DNA of 64,000 nucleotides from Pseudomonas anguilliseptica. Its GTDB lineage: Bacteria > Pseudomonadota > Gammaproteobacteria > Pseudomonadales > Pseudomonadaceae. Location of the stretch: positions 4,898,001-4,962,000 of the forward strand of contig NZ_FNSC01000001.1 in assembly GCF_900105355.1 (NCBI RefSeq). Reading direction: 5' to 3'. Positions 45,681-57,173 of the stretch are shown here, piece by piece. The translations under genes and the position numbers were made by a program. How positions within the stretch are numbered: the stretch's first letter is position 1; every line of letters begins with the position of its first letter. The notes beneath the pieces were generated by a model that ran no database searches, was not told the origin of the DNA, and saw only the letters and a list, made by a program, of their open reading frames with translations.

Positions 45681-45767
45681 CGGAACCTCTGCAGCTGGGT
45701 GGCTGAAAACACCTTAGTCGCTCGTACTCAGTGCCACAAGATGAACCGGCAGACAGAGGCAAGCCAC

Positions 45768-47894
45768 TCAGGCCTCGAATTCCGCCTGCAAGGCCGCTCG
45801 CACGCAGTGCAGGATGCCCAGCTCAACCCGTCCGGCAAACTGCTCGCTGACCGCCGCTACCGGCGGCAGCTCACCCTCACCATCGAGGAAGGCATCCTGA
45901 ATCTCACCCAGCAATGCCTCGGGCACATCCAGCGCCTGCTCCAGGGACAACTGCTGACGACCAATGGCTTCGGCCAGCAGGCCATAGACATTCTTTTCAC
46001 TGCAGCTGAACTGGCTGGCGATCTGTGCTGGGGTCATGCCGGCGCGGGCCAGGCTGACCAGCTCATGGCGCAAATCGACCACCGCACGCGGCGCTTCATC
46101 ATCCGCCCCAAGCACGGCCAGGAAGGCCTCGCCATACCGCTCCAGCTTGCGCGCACCAACGCCACTGACCCGTGCCATCTCGGCCAGGGTGCTGGGCTTG
46201 CTGCGCAGCATCTCCAGCAAGGTGGCATCCGGAAAAATCACATACGGCGGCACGCCATGTTCTTCTGCCAGTTTGCGCCGCAATGCACGTAGGGCTTCCC
46301 ACTGGCCACGCTCTTCGCCACGCACCAGCTGGCTGGCGGCGCTGCTGAAGGCCTTGGCACTTTGCTGCGGTTTCAGATCTCGGCGCAGCTGTAGGCTGAC
46401 CTCGCCCTTGAGCAAGGGCCGGCAACTGTCAGAAAGGCGCAGACCACCAAAGCCTTCGAGATCGACATCAGCCAGCCCCCGCGCCACCAACTGGCGGAAC
46501 AACGAACGCCACTCACCTTCAGCCAGCGCCTTGCCGATACCGAACACCGCCAGATGCTGATGCCCTACACCGCGGATCTTGTCGTTGTCGCGACCAAGCA
46601 GCACGTCTACCAGATGGCCGACGCCATAACGCTGGCCGGTCCGATAGATCGCCGACAGTGCCTGGCGCGCCGGCTCGGTGGCATCCCAGGTCTGCACACC
46701 ATCGATGCAGTTGTCGCAATGGCCGCAGGGCTGCGGCAGGTCTTCGTCGAAGTAGGCCAGCAACGCCTGGCGTCGGCAGCGGGTTTCCTCACACAGCGCC
46801 AGCATGGCATCGAGCTTGTGCTGCTCGACGCGCTTGTGCCGCTCATCACCCTCGGAGTTGTTGAGCATCTGCTTGAGGAAAATCACATCCTGCAGGCCGT
46901 AGGCCATCCAGGCATCCGCCGGCAGGCCATCACGGCCGGCGCGACCGGTCTCCTGGTAGTAGGCTTCTAGGGATTTCGGCAGGTCGAGATGGGCGACAAA
47001 GCGTACGTTGGGCTTGTCGATGCCCATACCAAAGGCAATGGTCGCCACCATGATCAACCCTTCCTCGTTGAGAAAGCGCTTCTGGTGGTAGGCGCGTAGC
47101 TCATTGGTCAGGCCAGCGTGATAGGGCAACGCGGGGAAGCCTTGCTCGGACAGGAAGGCGGCCACCTCCTCGACCTTCTTGCGCGACAGGCAGTAGACGA
47201 TGCCGGCATCACCCTTGCGCGCCGCGAGGAAATTCAGCAACTGCTTGCGCGGCTGCTCCTTGGGCACGATGCGGTAGAAGATGTTCGGCCGATCGAAGCT
47301 CGACAGAAAGCGCTCGGCATTTTGCAGATGCAGACGCTGGACGATTTCCTCACGGGTGCGCATGTCTGCCGTGGCAGTCAGGGCGATGCGCGGCACATTG
47401 GGGAACAACTCGGCCAACTGCCCCAGCTGCAGATACTCAGGGCGGAAATCATGCCCCCACTGCGACACGCAATGCGCTTCGTCGATGGCAAACAGGGCAA
47501 TCTCGAGGCTCTGCAGAAAGCTCAACATGCGCGGCTGCACCAGCCGCTCGGGGGCCAAGTAGAGCATCTTGATTTCGCCGCGTTTGATCCGCTCGGCGAT
47601 CTCGCGTTGCTCATCGGCGCTCAAGGTGGAATTCAGTGCCACCGCAGCCACACCCAGCTCATCCAGGGTGGCGACCTGATCGTCCATCAGCGCGATCAAC
47701 GGCGACACCACCACCGCCAGGCCTTCACGCAGCAGGGCCGGCACCTGAAAGCACAACGATTTGCCGCCACCAGTGGGCATCAATACCAGGGCATCACCGC
47801 CACTGGCCACGCGCTCAATAATTGCACCCTGACGGCCACGAAAGCTGTCGTAGCCGAATACGTCTTTGAGGATGCGCTGCGCGTGTTCGAGCAT
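45768..47894 (-). CDS. recQ: ATP-dependent DNA helicase RecQ
   Basis: RecQ unwinds DNA 3' to 5' in RecF-pathway repair. The 708-residue protein has Walker A TGGGKS at 41-46, the DEAH box in [20 protein letters not shown], and the helicase C domain with [12 protein letters not shown]. The zinc cysteines lie in [15 protein letters not shown] and CGHCDNC. A winged helix and an HRDC domain ([20 protein letters not shown]) follow, with about 100 further residues containing a helix-turn-helix-like [22 protein letters not shown]. coli RecQ is ~609 residues; the longer tail is usual in Pseudomonas. The start MLEHAQRIL is set by family fit. Confidence 0.96.
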   Translation of the reverse strand: MLEHAQRILKDVFGYDSFRGRQGAIIERVASGGDALVLMPTGGGKSLCFQVPALLREGLAVVVSPLIALMDDQVATLDELGVAAVALNSTLSADEQREIAERIKRGEIKMLYLAPERLVQPRMLSFLQSLEIALFAIDEAHCVSQWGHDFRPEYLQLGQLAELFPNVPRIALTATADMRTREEIVQRLHLQNAERFLSSFDRPNIFYRIVPKEQPRKQLLNFLAARKGDAGIVYCLSRKKVEEVAAFLSEQGFPALPYHAGLTNELRAYHQKRFLNEEGLIMVATIAFGMGIDKPNVRFVAHLDLPKSLEAYYQETGRAGRDGLPADAWMAYGLQDVIFLKQMLNNSEGDERHKRVEQHKLDAMLALCEETRCRRQALLAYFDEDLPQPCGHCDNCIDGVQTWDATEPARQALSAIYRTGQRYGVGHLVDVLLGRDNDKIRGVGHQHLAVFGIGKALAEGEWRSLFRQLVARGLADVDLEGFGGLRLSDSCRPLLKGEVSLQLRRDLKPQQSAKAFSSAASQLVRGEERGQWEALRALRRKLAEEHGVPPYVIFPDATLLEMLRSKPSTLAEMARVSGVGARKLERYGEAFLAVLGADDEAPRAVVDLRHELVSLARAGMTPAQIASQFSCSEKNVYGLLAEAIGRQQLSLEQALDVPEALLGEIQDAFLDGEGELPPVAAVSEQFAGRVELGILHCVRAALQAEFEA

Positions 47895-48060
47895 GAAAGG
47901 TCTCCGAAACAAGCCGCGCATTATACGCAAGTGCCGCGTGGGCACGCGCCGGCATGCTGGAGTTTGATCCGAATTTCACCGGCCATGGCCTGCGGCTATG
48001 GCCGCTGTGACCGCTCTAGACTAGAATTCAGCCTCGTTTACTCCCTCAAGGTAGCCCCCG

Positions 48061-48648
48061 ATGTCCTTCGCCGAGCAACTCTCCCGCCTGCAAGCCTTCC
48101 TCGATGCCGATGAGCTGCATGAGGATGCACTGGACTACATCGCCGCCCACGGCTACCTGACCGCCCTGTCGATCTGCCCGGAAAAGGTGCCAGAACGCGA
48201 GTGGATCGACGCGCTGTTCTCCGAAGCGCCGCATTACCGCAGTGATGCCGAGCGTGAAGAGATCGAAGCGACCCTGATCCAGCTGCAAAGTCATATCGCC
48301 CGCCAACTGGCCAGCGATGATGATCCGGAAGTGCCGTGCGAGCTCGACCTGAGCGAAGAGCCGGACGATTCCGACCTGCGCGGCTGGTGCATCGGCTTTA
48401 TGGAAGGGGTGTTCCTGCGTGAAGCCGTGTGGTTCGACGACGCTGAAGATGAAGTCAGCGAACTGCTGCTGCCGATCATGGTCGGTTCCGGCCTGTTCGA
48501 CGAACAGCCTGAGTTTGCCGAGATCGCCCGTGATCGCGACCTGGTTGACAGCATGGTCGAGCAGATCCCCGAGTTGCTGACTGCACTTTTCCTGCTGTGC
48601 AATGCGCCGGAAGAAAAGCCGGCCCTTCTGAAGCCTCGCCACCACTAA
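48061..48648 (+). CDS. UPF0149/YecA-like protein
   Basis: This 195-residue acidic, helical protein is of the UPF0149 (YecA/YgfB) type: LQAFLDADELHEDALDYIAAHGYLTAL, then RGWCIGFMEGVFLREAVW as the family's GW..GF segment. Its function is unknown; YgfB in P. aeruginosa has been linked to AmpC regulation. A CTAGACT -10-like element lies about 40 bases upstream. It ends nine bases before ybaN, with which it is probably co-translated. Confidence 0.86.
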   Translation: MSFAEQLSRLQAFLDADELHEDALDYIAAHGYLTALSICPEKVPEREWIDALFSEAPHYRSDAEREEIEATLIQLQSHIARQLASDDDPEVPCELDLSEEPDDSDLRGWCIGFMEGVFLREAVWFDDAEDEVSELLLPIMVGSGLFDEQPEFAEIARDRDLVDSMVEQIPELLTALFLLCNAPEEKPALLKPRHH

Positions 48649-48657
48649 GCACGCGCC

Positions 48658-49056
48658 ATGGCGCGTGAGATTCAGGAGCAGCGCAACCCTGCCCTTCGCT
48701 ATGTTCTGCTGGCCATCGGCTGGCTGAGCGTGGCGCTGGGAGTGGTTGGCATTTTTCTCCCAGTCCTGCCTACCACGCCTTTTCTGCTGCTGGCGGCTGC
48801 CTGTTTTATGCGCAGCTCGAAGCGTTTCTACCTGTGGCTGGTCAATCACCGCCAGCTTGGCCCGTGGATCGTCGACTACCTCGAAGGTCAGGGTATTCCG
48901 CTCAAGGGCAAGGTCTACGCCATCGGCCTGATGTGGCTGAGCATCGGCCTGTCGTGCTACCTGGTGCCACTGTTCTGGGCCAGGGCCTTTATGCTGACCA
49001 GCGCGGTACTGGTCAGCCTGTATATCCTCAGCCAGAAAACTCGGAACAAAGTCTAA
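48658..49056 (+). CDS. ybaN: YbaN-like DUF454 inner-membrane protein
   Basis: The 132-residue protein has three to four hydrophobic helices. It has the DUF454 signature GVVGIFLPVLPTTPFLLLAAACFMRSS near residues 28-55 and FYLWLVNHRQLGPWI after it. The function is unknown. No ribosome site is visible. Instead the ATG is the centre of a perfect 18-bp palindrome (48650-48667), so translation probably depends on coupling to the upstream UPF0149 gene, which stops nine bases earlier. Confidence 0.88.
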   Translation: MAREIQEQRNPALRYVLLAIGWLSVALGVVGIFLPVLPTTPFLLLAAACFMRSSKRFYLWLVNHRQLGPWIVDYLEGQGIPLKGKVYAIGLMWLSIGLSCYLVPLFWARAFMLTSAVLVSLYILSQKTRNKV

Positions 49057-49147
49057 GCACCACGCCAGCCGACATTCGGTATATTCAGCGCGGCAAAAAT
49101 CAACAGCAACACCTAGACTTTCCCAATCTTCGGTCGAGGCGCGGTAC

Positions 49148-49840
49148 ATGCCACCCCGTAAGCTCACTCATGGATGGTTCAAGCGCCTCAACCGAGCGTT
49201 GCTGGGCGGCTGCATCCTGCTGATCGGCCTGGCCAGCGCCCTGGCCAACTGGGACTTCGGCGTGATCCTGAAAAATGCCGAAAACCGCTACGGCAACCTC
49301 GGCGCCGCCAAACAGCGCATCCAGGCCTGGGAAGCACAAATCAAGGCCAGTGGCAGCAGCAGCGAAAGAGACAAGCTCACCGAGGTCAATCGCTTCTTCA
49401 ACCGGCAGATCCGCTTCACCGATGATATCCGCCTGTGGAAACAGAACGATTACTGGGCCACGCCCATCGAGATGCTGGTCAAGGGCTCTGGCGACTGTGA
49501 AGACTATTCCATCGCCAAATACTTCACCCTGCGCCGCCTCGGCATTCCCAGCGACAAGCTGCGCATCACTTACGTCAAGGCACTCAACTACAACCAGGCG
49601 CACATGGTGCTGACCTACTACGCCAGCCCCGGCGCCGAGCCATTGGTGCTGGACAACCTGATCAATGAAATAAAACCCGCCTCGCAGCGCAAAGACCTGC
49701 TGCCAGTCTACGCATTCAACGCCGAAGGGCTCTATCTCGCAGGTTCCAATAGCAAAAAGAGCGATTCCAAGAAGCTCTCGCGCTGGCAGGACATCTTGAA
49801 AAAAATGCGCACGGAGGGCTTCGCCATCGGCGAAGGCTAG
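49148..49840 (+). CDS. lapG: Periplasmic cysteine protease LapG
   Basis: LapG is a bacterial transglutaminase-like cysteine protease (BTLCP). It cuts the N terminus of the giant adhesin LapA, releasing biofilm cells when c-di-GMP falls. The 230-residue protein has an N-terminal hydrophobic signal (about 18-34) and the catalytic triad C117 (SGDCEDYSIAKY), H152 (NQAHMVL) and D169 (LVLDNL). The acidic residues next to the cysteine (D116, E118) match calcium-binding positions. It is followed after nine bases by lapD, its inhibitor. No LapA adhesin or LapBCE exporter is in the window. Confidence 0.94.
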   Translation: MPPRKLTHGWFKRLNRALLGGCILLIGLASALANWDFGVILKNAENRYGNLGAAKQRIQAWEAQIKASGSSSERDKLTEVNRFFNRQIRFTDDIRLWKQNDYWATPIEMLVKGSGDCEDYSIAKYFTLRRLGIPSDKLRITYVKALNYNQAHMVLTYYASPGAEPLVLDNLINEIKPASQRKDLLPVYAFNAEGLYLAGSNSKKSDSKKLSRWQDILKKMRTEGFAIGEG

Positions 49841-49849
49841 GAGGAACCT

Positions 49850-51799
49850 ATGTCTCTACTCAAGCAGCTATTTCTCGCCATCTGCCTGTTCCTGGTCGTG
49901 GCCTTTACTGGGAGTTTTATCGCCGGAGTGGAAAGCTCCCGCGAGCAACTGCTCAGCCAGCTGCGCTCCCACGCCCAGGACGCCGCAACCGCACTGGGCC
50001 TGTCGATGACGCCACACGTGGATGATCCGGCAATGATCGAACTGATGGTCAGCTCGATTTTCGACAGCGGCTACTTCACCAGCATCCGTGTGGTGCGCAT
50101 CCCCAATGACGAAGTGATAGTCGAACGGCGCAGCGACGATGCCAGCGCCGAAACCGTCCCGGTCTGGTTCAGCGAGCTGGTCGACCTGCAGCCCCAGGGC
50201 GGCGATGCGCTGATCATGCGCGGCTGGGAACAGGCCGCGCGGGTCGAGGTACTCAGCCACCCGCAATTCGCCCTGGCCAAACTCTGGGACAGCGCCATTG
50301 GCAGCCTGATCTGGCTACTGCTCTGCGGCCTGGTCAGCGCCATACTCGGCGGCTGGCTGCTGCGCACCCAACTGCGCCCATTGGACAACATGGTGCAACA
50401 GGCCCAGGCCATCACCCGCCGCGAATTCCTCACCCTGCCCAAGGTGCCGCGCACCCCGGAGCTTAAACGCGTCGTAACCGCCATGAACCAGATGGTGGAA
50501 AAGCTGAAAACCCTGTTCGCCGAAGAAGCCGCGCGCAGCGAAAAACTGCGTGAAGAGGCCTATCAGGACAGCATCACCGGCCTGGCCAACCGCCGCCTGT
50601 TCGATATCCGTCTGGCCCACCAACTGGTGGTCAGTGAGCAGAATGCCGAAGGTTATCTGCTGCTGTTGCGGGTCAACGACCTCGGCGGGCTCAACCAGCG
50701 CCTCGGCGGCCAGCAGACCGACGCCCTGATTGCCGCCATCGGCGAACTGCTCAAACGCCTGCTCAACCAGACCAACCGCTCGGACTGGCTGGCCTCACGC
50801 AGCCGCGGCGGCGAATTCAGCCTGCTGGCCCCGGGAATCGGCAGTGAAGAAGCCGATCTGCTCGCCGGCGAGCTGCACACTGGCCTGGAAAGCCTACGCC
50901 AGACCGGCGCCAGCGACTGCACGCCGGTGGCCCATATGGGCATTGCCGCCTTCCGGCCAGGCGAGGAACCCGGCCAGGTCATTGGCCGCGCCGACCAGGC
51001 CCTGGCGCAAGCGCAGAACGACCCGAGTCGCGACTGGGTACGTTTGGATGATTACAACGCACAACCGACTCAGGGCTTGCACGAATGGCGCACCTGGATC
51101 GACGACGCGCTGAACAAGCGCAAGCTGCAGCTGTATTTCCAACCCGTCACGCAGTGTGCTGATCGCAATCGGCTGCTGCACCACAAGGTACTGGCGCGTC
51201 TGCTTGACCCACAAGGCGAAGCGATTGCCGCCGGCCGCTTCCTGCCCTGGATCGAACGCCTGGGCTGGACCGCGCGCTTTGACCTAGCCATGCTCGAACA
51301 CAGCCTGGCGCACCTCAGCCAGCATGCGGCGCCACTGGCCCTCAGCCTCTCGGCCGCGACCCTGCGCGATAGCGAAACCCTCAATCGCATGTTCGACATC
51401 CTCCGCCAGCACCCACAGCAGGCCAGCCTGCTGACTCTGGAAGTGGACGAACGCCATCTGCCGCCGGCGGCCGAGCTGGAAGCGCTTAGCCAGGGCGTCC
51501 GTGAAACCGGCTTCAGCCTGGGTCTGCAGCACTTCGGCGGGCGTTTCAGCCTGATCGGCAACCTGACCCACCTGGGTCTCGCCTACCTGAAACTCGACGG
51601 CACCTATATCCGCGCTATCGACCAGGAAAGCGACAAACGCATGTTTATCGAGGCGGTGTTCCGCGCCACCAACAGCATCGACCTGCCATTGATTGCCGAG
51701 ATGGTGGAAACCGAGGGCGAGCTGGCAGTGCTCAAGGAGCTGGGGCTGTACGGCGCAATGGGCCGCCTACTGGGGGCGCCGGAACCGTGGAAAGACTGA
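49850..51799 (+). CDS. lapD: c-di-GMP receptor LapD
   Basis: LapD is an inner-membrane receptor. When bound to c-di-GMP it sequesters LapG in the periplasm. The 649-residue protein has TM1 at 5-25 and a periplasmic LapD/MoxY domain to about 145. TM2 lies near 145-170, then HAMP. Then comes a degenerate GGDEF domain with RGGEF, and a degenerate EAL domain with KVLAR where EAL should be, so it binds but does not make or break c-di-GMP. AGGAGG precedes the ATG. The lapG-lapD pair is a typical operon, ending at a hairpin shared with fleR. Confidence 0.95.
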   Translation: MSLLKQLFLAICLFLVVAFTGSFIAGVESSREQLLSQLRSHAQDAATALGLSMTPHVDDPAMIELMVSSIFDSGYFTSIRVVRIPNDEVIVERRSDDASAETVPVWFSELVDLQPQGGDALIMRGWEQAARVEVLSHPQFALAKLWDSAIGSLIWLLLCGLVSAILGGWLLRTQLRPLDNMVQQAQAITRREFLTLPKVPRTPELKRVVTAMNQMVEKLKTLFAEEAARSEKLREEAYQDSITGLANRRLFDIRLAHQLVVSEQNAEGYLLLLRVNDLGGLNQRLGGQQTDALIAAIGELLKRLLNQTNRSDWLASRSRGGEFSLLAPGIGSEEADLLAGELHTGLESLRQTGASDCTPVAHMGIAAFRPGEEPGQVIGRADQALAQAQNDPSRDWVRLDDYNAQPTQGLHEWRTWIDDALNKRKLQLYFQPVTQCADRNRLLHHKVLARLLDPQGEAIAAGRFLPWIERLGWTARFDLAMLEHSLAHLSQHAAPLALSLSAATLRDSETLNRMFDILRQHPQQASLLTLEVDERHLPPAAELEALSQGVRETGFSLGLQHFGGRFSLIGNLTHLGLAYLKLDGTYIRAIDQESDKRMFIEAVFRATNSIDLPLIAEMVETEGELAVLKELGLYGAMGRLLGAPEPWKD

Positions 51800-51813
51800 T
51801 CCACTAATGCAAA

Positions 51814-51842
51814 CGGGGTAGTCCGATTTACGGCCTACCCCG
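51814..51842. terminator. Hairpin between lapD and fleR
   Basis: CGGGGTAG and CTACCCCG pair around 13 bases in the gap between these convergent genes. No T run is present on either side. Confidence 0.5.
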
Positions 51843-51878
51843 ATCAAGTACAGCGCTTAGAGCCCGGCAAACAGCGGC

Positions 51879-53285
<1,407 letters not shown>

Positions 53286-53291
53286 GGATGG

Positions 53292-54500
53292 TTACTCCTG
53301 AATCAAGGGGTGCGTAGCACCAAGCAGCGGCAAGGTGAGAATGGCGCACGTGCCACGTCCCGGCCGCGAACGCAGCTGCACATCGCCCTGATGGGCGCGC
53401 GCCACTGCCTTGACCACGGCCAGGCCAAGCCCGGTACCGGTGGTTTTGGTGGTAAAGAAGGGTTCGCCAAGCCGTGCCAGCGTCGCGCTATCGATGCCAG
53501 GGCCGTTGTCGCTGATGCACAGACGCAGCGTTTCACCGCGCTGATAGAGATGAATCTTCAAGCGCGCCTCACGGCCGCCGGCCTGAATCGCGTTTTCGAT
53601 CAGATTGAGCACGGTGCCCACCAGGGTGTCGCGGTTGCACAGCAACTCGCCCGCGCGGCTGTCGCATTGCCAGCGCACCTGCATATCCAGCACATGGGGC
53701 TCGGCGGCGCAGCGTAGCGCGTCAAACAGCGCCTTGGGTGCCAGACGATCCGGCAGCGGCAGCTCACCCCGGGCGAAGATCAGCATGTCGCGCACCTGAT
53801 GCTCCAGCTCGTGCAGACGCTCTTTCAAGCGACCGGCAAAGCGCTGCTGCTGCTCAACCGGCAGCACCTGTTCAGTCAGATGACTGGCGTAGAGCAAAGC
53901 GGCAGAGAGCGGCGTACGAATCTGGTGAGCCAGAGAAGCGACCATACGACCGAGGGCAGACAAACGCTCGTGGCGAGACAATTGATCCTGCAAGCGTCGG
54001 GTTTCTGTCAGATCAGTCAGCAGCACCAGCTGGCCAGGTTCGGCGTGCAGTGAACGGGTGGCAATCGACAAGCGCCGGCCATCTTTCAGCGAGATTTCGT
54101 GGCCGTCATCCTCACGCGGGGAAAAGTTGCGCGCGATCACCTGGCGCCAGAGCATGCCCACCAGCGGCTGGCCAAGCAGATTACGCGCCACCGGATTGGC
54201 CTCACGCACCACACCCTGCCCGTCGATCACGATCACCCCACCGGGCAGCAGATCCAGCAGACTCTGCAGGCGGTGAGCCAGACGCTCTTTCTCGGCCAGC
54301 TCCTGCATGCGCTGAGCACTGACCAGCGCCAACTGGCCCTTGAGCTCAGTTACCCGCGCCTCCAGCATGCTGTAGCTGGTGCTGAGCTGAGTCGACATCT
54401 GGTTGAACAAGGCAAAAGCCTGTTCGAGCCCGGCACGGCTGGCCTGCTCCACAAGAGCGGGCGTTTCGGATTCTTCAGGGCGTTGGGCGTTAGCGTTCAT
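53292..54500 (-). CDS. fleS: Flagellar sensor kinase FleS
   Basis: FleS is a soluble histidine kinase of 402 residues with no membrane segment. It has an N-terminal coiled coil (about 25-80), a PAS domain (LLPGGVIVIDGQGVVREANPVARNLLGQ), then phospho-acceptor H192 in LAHQIRTPLSA, and an ATPase domain with NLIENAIQAG, DNGPGIDSA and TGTGLGLAVVKA. It phosphorylates FleR in response to flagellar assembly state. Six bases separate it from fleR. Its own promoter is a good sigma54 match, expected to need FleQ. Confidence 0.95.
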   Translation of the reverse strand: MNANAQRPEESETPALVEQASRAGLEQAFALFNQMSTQLSTSYSMLEARVTELKGQLALVSAQRMQELAEKERLAHRLQSLLDLLPGGVIVIDGQGVVREANPVARNLLGQPLVGMLWRQVIARNFSPREDDGHEISLKDGRRLSIATRSLHAEPGQLVLLTDLTETRRLQDQLSRHERLSALGRMVASLAHQIRTPLSAALLYASHLTEQVLPVEQQQRFAGRLKERLHELEHQVRDMLIFARGELPLPDRLAPKALFDALRCAAEPHVLDMQVRWQCDSRAGELLCNRDTLVGTVLNLIENAIQAGGREARLKIHLYQRGETLRLCISDNGPGIDSATLARLGEPFFTTKTTGTGLGLAVVKAVARAHQGDVQLRSRPGRGTCAILTLPLLGATHPLIQE

Positions 54501-54552
54501 GGTTCTCTCTCGCGCAGCGAGCCGTCATAAGACAGTCAGTTACAAGAGAGAT

Positions 54553-54568
54553 AGCAATACCCGTGCCT
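54553..54568 (-). promoter_or_regulatory. Sigma54 promoter of fleSR
   Basis: The minus strand reads AGGCACG-GGTA-TTGCT against the consensus TGGCACG-N4-TTGCW, one change, with GG and GC 12 bases apart. The start site would be about 40 bases before fleS. FleQ-RpoN control of fleSR is established in P. aeruginosa. Confidence 0.78.
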
Positions 54569-54604
54569 GAAAAAATATCCTTTTAAATCAACGCCATAAA
54601 AAAC

Positions 54605-54636
54605 AAAGCCGAAGGTTTCGTCAAACCTTCGGCTTT
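54605..54636 (-). terminator. Rho-independent terminator after fleQ
   Basis: AAAGCCGAAGGTTT and AAACCTTCGGCTTT form a perfect 14-bp stem. On the minus strand it is followed by GTTTTTT. It isolates fleQ from fleSR. Confidence 0.9.
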
Positions 54637-54685
54637 ATTGGAGGGGCAAGCGCCAAGTCACTGACGATTGCCTGACACAGAAAGG

Positions 54686-56158
54686 TCAGTCGTCCAGTCC
54701 CTCATCATCACGCCGGCTCATACCGTACTTGCGCATTTTCTCAACCAGGGTGGTGCGGCGAATGCGCAACCGCTCGGCGGCACGCGCGACAACACCACTT
54801 GCATCATCCAGGGCTTGCTGAATCAGACCCCGCTCAAGGTTACCCAGATAGTCCTTCAGGTCCAAGCCTTCCGGCGGCAGCATGGCCATCGAATCCACAC
54901 CCGGCAGGCCGGCCAGAATCGTGGCGCGCTCATCCAGCTCATCACGCAGACTCGCCACCATGCTCTCGTCTTCATCATCAACATGGCGAAATTTCTTCGG
55001 CAGCTCGCCCACACCAATCACGCCATAGGGATGCATGATCGCCATGCGCTCGACCAGGTTCGCCAGCTCGCGCACGTTACCCGCCCAGTCATGCCGGCAC
55101 AGCGACATGATGGCCACCGAGTTGAAGCGGATAGAACCCCGCTTCTCGAACTCCATGCGCGAGATCAGCTCATTCATCAGCAGTGGAATATCCTCGATGC
55201 GCTCACGCAACGGGGCCATCTCGATCGGGAAGACGTTGAGGCGGTAATACAGATCCTCACGGAAGCTGCCGTCCTCAATCATTTTTTCGAGGTTTTTGTG
55301 GGTAGCCGCAATGATTCGTACATCGGCGCTCTGGGTCTTGTTACTGCCCACGCGCTCGAAGGTGCGCTCCTGTAATACGCGTAGCAGCTTTACCTGCATC
55401 GGCAGTGGCATGTCGCCGATTTCATCGAGAAACAGAGTGCCGCCATTGGCCAGCTCAAAACGCCCAGCCCGGCTGGTGATCGCACCGGTAAATGCACCCT
55501 TCTCGTGGCCGAACAGTTCGCTCTCAAGCAACTCGGCAGGAATCGCGCCGCAGTTGACCGGCACGAACGGCGCCTCACGACGCTTGGAGTGGTAATGCAG
55601 ATTGCGCGCGACCACTTCCTTGCCCGTACCCGATCCACCAAGGATCAGTACGCTGGCCTCGGTATCAGCCACCTGCTGCATCATCTGCCGCACTTGCTGA
55701 ATGGCTCGACTGGTGCCGATCAGACTACGGAACAGATTGGTCTCACGCTGACGGCCACGTTCGCGGGCCTGATCGTACATCTCGCGGTAAACCTGGGCAC
55801 GATGCAGAGAATCGAGCAGCTTGTTGTAGCTCATCGGCATTTCCAGCGTCGCCAGCACACCACGGCGCTGTTCTTCCGGCCACTCGGCCGCAACCTGATC
55901 GTTGATCAGCAGCGTCGGCAGAAACTCATCCCAGACGGCCAGCTGTTTAAGCATTTCCAGCACGCCACCTTTGGCTTTCACTTCGCCAAGCAACACGCTG
56001 AGCACTTCACGGCTGGACGCCAACTCTGCAACGTATTGACGCCAATTCTGGCTATCGCAGGCCAGATGATCTTCACCGAGAAAATTCAAAATTACCGTCA
56101 GGTCACGACGGCGCTCGCTGTTATCGTCAATCAGGAGAATTTTGGTTTCACGCCACAT
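54686..56158 (-). CDS. fleQ: Flagellar master regulator and c-di-GMP sensor FleQ
   Basis: FleQ activates flagellar genes with sigma54, represses exopolysaccharide genes, and is de-repressed by c-di-GMP. The 490-residue protein has a degenerate receiver at the N terminus (no clear phospho-aspartate), then the LFRS motif at 142-145 with R144, Walker A near 174-181 (GGSGTGKE), R185, the GAFTGA loop, and a Fis-type helix-turn-helix ([20 protein letters not shown]). R144 and R185 match the c-di-GMP contacts I recall for PAO1 FleQ. It has a sigma70 promoter upstream and a strong terminator downstream. Confidence 0.97.
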   Translation of the reverse strand: MWRETKILLIDDNSERRRDLTVILNFLGEDHLACDSQNWRQYVAELASSREVLSVLLGEVKAKGGVLEMLKQLAVWDEFLPTLLINDQVAAEWPEEQRRGVLATLEMPMSYNKLLDSLHRAQVYREMYDQARERGRQRETNLFRSLIGTSRAIQQVRQMMQQVADTEASVLILGGSGTGKEVVARNLHYHSKRREAPFVPVNCGAIPAELLESELFGHEKGAFTGAITSRAGRFELANGGTLFLDEIGDMPLPMQVKLLRVLQERTFERVGSNKTQSADVRIIAATHKNLEKMIEDGSFREDLYYRLNVFPIEMAPLRERIEDIPLLMNELISRMEFEKRGSIRFNSVAIMSLCRHDWAGNVRELANLVERMAIMHPYGVIGVGELPKKFRHVDDEDESMVASLRDELDERATILAGLPGVDSMAMLPPEGLDLKDYLGNLERGLIQQALDDASGVVARAAERLRIRRTTLVEKMRKYGMSRRDDEGLDD

Positions 56159-56235
56159 AATTTATTTACTGATCCTGGAGTGAAAAACGCGCCCCGCCCA
56201 AACACCACTCGAACTAGCGCCGGCAATTGGCCACT

Positions 56236-56264
56236 AGTTAAGTCAATTTTTTGTTAATAGTCAA
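56236..56264 (-). promoter_or_regulatory. Sigma70 promoter of fleQ
   Basis: On the minus strand TTGACT and TTAACT are separated by exactly 17 bases, about 80 bases upstream of the fleQ ATG. This fits fleQ as the sigma54-independent top of the hierarchy. Confidence 0.65.
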
Positions 56265-56397
56265 TTTTATGGCGTGCTTTTTATTATGTCCGCCAAGCAG
56301 ACTAAGCAGCTGTTTAATAAAGAAGGGAAAGATCGTGGCAAAGCACAGGCCAACACCAGAAGGTCGACACTGGATAGCATCGACCGAAAACAACTAA

Positions 56398-56700
56398 TCA
56401 ACCGAACAGCTGATAAACCTTGGCGCCTTGTTGCGACTGATTGAGCTGAACGAGCTCATGAGCCAAGCGCTGCTGCTCGGCTTGGCAAACGTTAACCAGC
56501 TCGCGATAAAGATCCAGCAACTCCTGCATACGCGCACGCAGGGTTTCTTCATCACTGGCGGACTCGACCATGGCCTCGTCAACAGCCTGGCGGCACTGTA
56601 GATCCAGCTCGCCAATCGCAGCCCAATCTTGACTGGCCAAGGCAGTGCGCAACGCGCTACCGGTTTCTTCTAGACGCTGCACGGATGAACTCATAAACAA
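56398..56700 (-). CDS. fliT: FliT-like flagellar chaperone
   Basis: This 100-residue all-helical protein starts MFMSSSVQRLEETGSALRTALASQDW and has LYRELVNVCQAEQQRLAHEL in the middle. Size, helicity and place directly after fliS indicate FliT, the export chaperone for the filament cap FliD. FliT sequences diverge strongly, so the call rests partly on position. It ends the fliD-fliS'-fliS-fliT operon, 21 bases after fliS. An alternative start at MSSSVQ is possible. Confidence 0.8.
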   Translation of the reverse strand: MFMSSSVQRLEETGSALRTALASQDWAAIGELDLQCRQAVDEAMVESASDEETLRARMQELLDLYRELVNVCQAEQQRLAHELVQLNQSQQGAKVYQLFG

Positions 56701-56721
56701 TTCCTCAGGCGGGAAACAGCA

Positions 56722-57114
56722 TCACTCAGCGATGGCATCCCAGCCAGCTTTTACATTGCGTAGCAGGCCTGCAACCTCATCCAGCGGCGCTAATTCATTC
56801 TGTACATTGGCATCAATCAAACGCGAGGTCATGTACTCATACAGGCTATCAAGATTGGCAGCTACTTCACCGCCTTGCTCCAGGTTAAGGCCTTCACGCA
56901 AGCCGCCAATAATGCCAATGGCTTTGCTGATCAGCTCGCCCTTGAGGGCGATTTGATTGCGCTCCATAGCCCCACGCGCTTGGGCCAAACGGGTGAGCCC
57001 ACCCTCCATCAACATCTGGATCAGCCGATGCGGGCTGGCTTCAATAGCCTGGGCCTGGGTGTTGACGGTTTGATACTGCTTGAGGGCCGCCATCGCGTTC
57101 ATCGCTGTTCTCAC
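56722..57114 (-). CDS. fliS: Flagellin chaperone FliS
   Basis: FliS binds the C-terminal helices of flagellin and holds it for export. The 130-residue protein starts MRTAMNAMAALKQYQTVNTQAQ and has the family core ASPHRLIQMLMEGGLTRLAQARGAMER with GGEVAANLDSLYEYMTSRLIDAN. It is intact, in contrast to the adjacent second fliS. An in-frame ATG at MNAMAALKQY may be the true start. Confidence 0.94.
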   Translation of the reverse strand: MRTAMNAMAALKQYQTVNTQAQAIEASPHRLIQMLMEGGLTRLAQARGAMERNQIALKGELISKAIGIIGGLREGLNLEQGGEVAANLDSLYEYMTSRLIDANVQNELAPLDEVAGLLRNVKAGWDAIAE

Positions 57115-57173
57115 TATGCTGTTTGCCGGATACCTTGGGTATCGGCGCTACAGAGCAAAGCTTTAGCAACGAA

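Noticed and set aside
49850..51799. Possible loss-of-function in LapD because GGDEF and EAL motifs are altered
   Set aside because: Degenerate RGGEF and KVLAR motifs are the normal state of LapD, which binds c-di-GMP without turnover.
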